The notes below the pieces were generated by a model that saw only the letters and a list, made by a program, of their open reading frames with translations, had not been told where the DNA came from and made no database searches. This document shows positions 4,954-6,657 of a stretch of DNA of 6,657 nucleotides, piece by piece. Numbering within the stretch: the first letter of the stretch is position 1; each line of letters begins with the position of its first letter. A program made the position numbers and the translations under genes. Source of the stretch: an uncultured Clostridia bacterium (GTDB lineage: Bacteria > Bacillota > Clostridia > TANB77 > CAG-508); assembly GCA_947632745.1 (NCBI GenBank), contig CANRQH010000071.1:1-6657 (forward strand), in the 5' to 3' direction.

Positions 4954-5607
4954 ATGAATTATATTATAGATTTTGACCACACATTGTACAATACACCTCA
5001 GCTTGCTAAAGATATGCTAACATCCTTGGCTAAATACATTTCAAAATCTACTAAATTAAATTATGATGAAATTTTAAATACTTTATCTTCAAAATTTTCA
5101 AGAGGTAATGATGGTATTTATGATATATATGATTTAATTGCTTATTTTTCAAAAAAATACAAATTTGATGAAAAAGAGGCAATTGATGTAGTAAATAATG
5201 TAATTTCCAATGGTGAAAAATATCTATTTGAAGACTCCATACCTTTTTTACAATACTTAAAGGAACAAGGTCATAAAATATATATTTTGTCATATAATGA
5301 AAGCAGAGTATATTTTCAAACAGTCAAAATTGCTGGTTCTGGATTGTTAAAATATGTTGACGGTCTTACAACAACTACTACCTTAAAAGGTAATATGCCA
5401 CTTAACTTTTCTGATTGTATATTTATTGATGATAAACCAAAAGATTTAGTTTCTATTTACAAGAAAAAGCCTTTAGGCATATATAGAATTAGGCGTGTAA
5501 ATGATACATACTCTGAAATAGATATGGATATAAAAATACCAGAGTTTACAAATTTAACAAAATTACAAAAAAAATTAGAAAATTTAAAAAATATTGATGA
5601 AAGATAA
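4954..5607 (+). CDS. HAD-superfamily hydrolase of unknown substrate
   Basis: This 217-residue cytosolic protein has the HAD signatures in order. Motif I is DFDHTLYNT (6-14), with nucleophile D6 and acid/base D8. A helical cap lies at about 15-95. Motif II is ILSYNE (111-116), with S113. A basic motif III residue is probably K125 or K145. Motif IV is IFIDDKPKDL (156-165), with D159 and D160. It is therefore likely an active Mg-dependent phosphatase, but the substrate cannot be inferred. The C-terminal tail is Lys-rich and helical. The ATG has AAAGGA about 11 nt upstream. It is the first gene of a plus-strand operon and ends 28 nt before the yvcK ribosome region and start. In many Firmicutes the gene next to yvcK is rapZ (yvcJ), so this hydrolase occupies an unusual position. 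Confidence 0.85.
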   Translation: MNYIIDFDHTLYNTPQLAKDMLTSLAKYISKSTKLNYDEILNTLSSKFSRGNDGIYDIYDLIAYFSKKYKFDEKEAIDVVNNVISNGEKYLFEDSIPFLQYLKEQGHKIYILSYNESRVYFQTVKIAGSGLLKYVDGLTTTTTLKGNMPLNFSDCIFIDDKPKDLVSIYKKKPLGIYRIRRVNDTYSEIDMDIKIPEFTNLTKLQKKLENLKNIDER

Positions 5608-5635
5608 TACATAATAATTAATGGAGGATTAAATT

Positions 5636-6592
5636 ATGCAAAGAAAAAAAATAGTTGTTTTAGGTGGAGGTACAGGGACTTCTGCCGTTCTTAGAGGTTT
5701 AAAATATTTCCCTGTTGATATTACAGCCATAATTACAGTTTCAGATAATGGTAGAAGTACAGGTAGACTCCGTGAAGAATTTTATACTCCAGCAGTTGGA
5801 GATATAAGAAAAGTTTTAAGTAATTTATCTACTTTACCGGATGAAATTAAAGATATAATGGAATATAGAATGTCTACATATAGTGACTTAAATGGACATT
5901 CTATGGGTAATTTAATTTTAACTTCTTTTTACAAAAAAACTGGTAATTTAAAAACAAGTATTGAATATTTTAGTCAACTTTTAAGAGTTGAACATACAGT
6001 TCTTCCACTTTCAGAAGATTACCTAACATTAATGGGAGAAACAGATGATGGGGAAATTATTGAAGGTGAAGAAGAAATTACATTAGCTAAAAAACACTAT
6101 AAAAGAATTTTTTATAAACAAGAGCCTACAATCTGTAATGAAGTATTTGAAGCAATTGCAGAAGCAGATTTAATTATATTAAGTGCAGGAAGCCTATATA
6201 CAAGTCTAATGCCTCATTTAATTTGTAAAGATGTTGTAGATGCAATTAATAAATCAAAAGCAAAACTTATGTACATATGCAATGTAATGACTCAACCTGG
6301 TGAAACAGATGGGTTTGGCGTATCTGACCATATTCATACCATAGAAAGCTACATAGGAAAAAATACTATTGATTGCGTTATTGTTAGTAATACTGTTTTG
6401 CCAGAAGATTTACTTACAAAATACGCTACTGAAGAACAAAAAGATTTAGTAAAAATTGATTATGAAAATATTAATGAGCAAGATTATGAAATTCTTGAAG
6501 ATGACTTAATTACAACTGAAGATGGAACTATTAAACACGATAGTTTAAAACTAAGTTCTATTATATTTTCTTATTTGATGAGAAAAGCTTGA
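5636..6592 (+). CDS. yvcK: YvcK/GlmR (CofD-like) UDP-sugar-binding regulator
   Basis: This 318-residue protein has the normal length and motif order of the YvcK family: VVLGGGTGTSAVLRGL (7-22), VSDNGRSTGRLREEF (35-49), PAVGDIRKVL (52-61), GHSMGNLIL (87-95), VLPLSED (122-128), GSLYTSLMP (185-193) and NVMTQPGETDGF (216-227). In Bacillus subtilis the homologue (GlmR) binds UDP-GlcNAc, stimulates GlmS and is required for growth on gluconeogenic substrates; it also affects cell shape and wall synthesis. The protein is cytosolic, and the CofD-like fold suggests a former transferase. The usual family motif (A)DDGGSSGRLR is SDNGRSTGRLR here, a notable change in the ligand loop. GGAGG (5623-5627) lies 8 nt before the ATG. 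It is second in the operon with the HAD gene, and the usual following gene, whiA, would lie beyond the window. Confidence 0.92.
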   Translation: MQRKKIVVLGGGTGTSAVLRGLKYFPVDITAIITVSDNGRSTGRLREEFYTPAVGDIRKVLSNLSTLPDEIKDIMEYRMSTYSDLNGHSMGNLILTSFYKKTGNLKTSIEYFSQLLRVEHTVLPLSEDYLTLMGETDDGEIIEGEEEITLAKKHYKRIFYKQEPTICNEVFEAIAEADLIILSAGSLYTSLMPHLICKDVVDAINKSKAKLMYICNVMTQPGETDGFGVSDHIHTIESYIGKNTIDCVIVSNTVLPEDLLTKYATEEQKDLVKIDYENINEQDYEILEDDLITTEDGTIKHDSLKLSSIIFSYLMRKA

Positions 6593-6596
6593 TTGA

Positions 6597-6644
6597 AAAA
6601 GTAAATTCTAGTAGCTGTGCAAAAGTAAATTCAAGCAGTTGAAG
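6597..6644 (+). repeat. 24-nt imperfect direct repeat after yvcK
   Basis: AAAAGTAAATTC occurs at 6597-6608 and again at 6621-6632, and the 24-nt units they begin are about 75 percent alike. In the frame shifted from yvcK the repeat reads KVNSSSCA then KVNSSS and a stop, but there is no start codon or ribosome binding site for it. No terminator is visible between yvcK and the window end. Confidence 0.5.
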
Positions 6645-6657
6645 AAAAATACAAAAA

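Noticed and set aside
6593..6657. Start of whiA or another gene after yvcK
   Set aside because: There is no start codon with a ribosome binding site in these 65 nt; only the imperfect 24-nt repeat is visible.

Overview
The window is a very AT-rich stretch whose gene content and signals point to a low-GC Gram-positive bacterium, most likely a Clostridia-type gut Firmicute. The support is as follows: strong GGAGG ribosome binding sites and consensus-like sigma-A promoters; U-tailed hairpin terminators; an rpiB-tagO type gene pair; a YvcK/GlmR homologue; an Rpn-type nuclease of the kind common in gut Firmicutes; and possible Spo0A boxes. The species cannot be named from the sequence.

Layout. 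Positions 1-65 (minus strand) look like the 5' tip of a group II intron running off the left edge. It sits inside a short reading frame (38-145, minus) that has its own promoter and ribosome binding site. Next, all on the minus strand, comes an Rpn/PD-(D/E)XK nuclease gene (209-1191), broken near its 3' end inside a 13-nt tandem repeat array. Positions 1192-1765 hold no gene but do hold a promoter wrapped in an inverted repeat, a nested palindrome with TGTCGAA boxes, and a bidirectional terminator. A minus-strand cluster follows: a half-size TSUP (TauE/SafE) membrane protein (2477-2842), a 139-bp palindromic MITE-like insertion (2330-2468), a second, frameshifted half-size TSUP gene (1900-2305), and a 45-residue one-helix membrane protein (1766-1903) overlapping it by ATGA.

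A minus-strand operon, rpiB (4237-4683) then a TagO/WecA-type GlcNAc-1-phosphate transferase (2973-4220), ends in two tandem terminators. The transferase carries a complete rubredoxin domain at its C-terminus. This is the most unusual protein in the window. Diverging from rpiB, a plus-strand operon encodes a small HAD-family hydrolase (4954-5607) and the YvcK/GlmR homologue (5636-6592).

How the genes may work together. TagO/WecA enzymes consume UDP-GlcNAc to start wall teichoic acid or other undecaprenyl-linked glycans. YvcK/GlmR proteins bind UDP-GlcNAc and adjust flux into amino sugars in Bacillus. RpiB belongs to the pentose phosphate pathway. The two divergent operons around 4684-4953 therefore join central sugar-phosphate metabolism to envelope precursor supply, and the rubredoxin fusion suggests a redox input. 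The left third of the window (intron tip, broken nuclease, MITE-like element, frameshifted transporter) is mobile or decaying accessory DNA.
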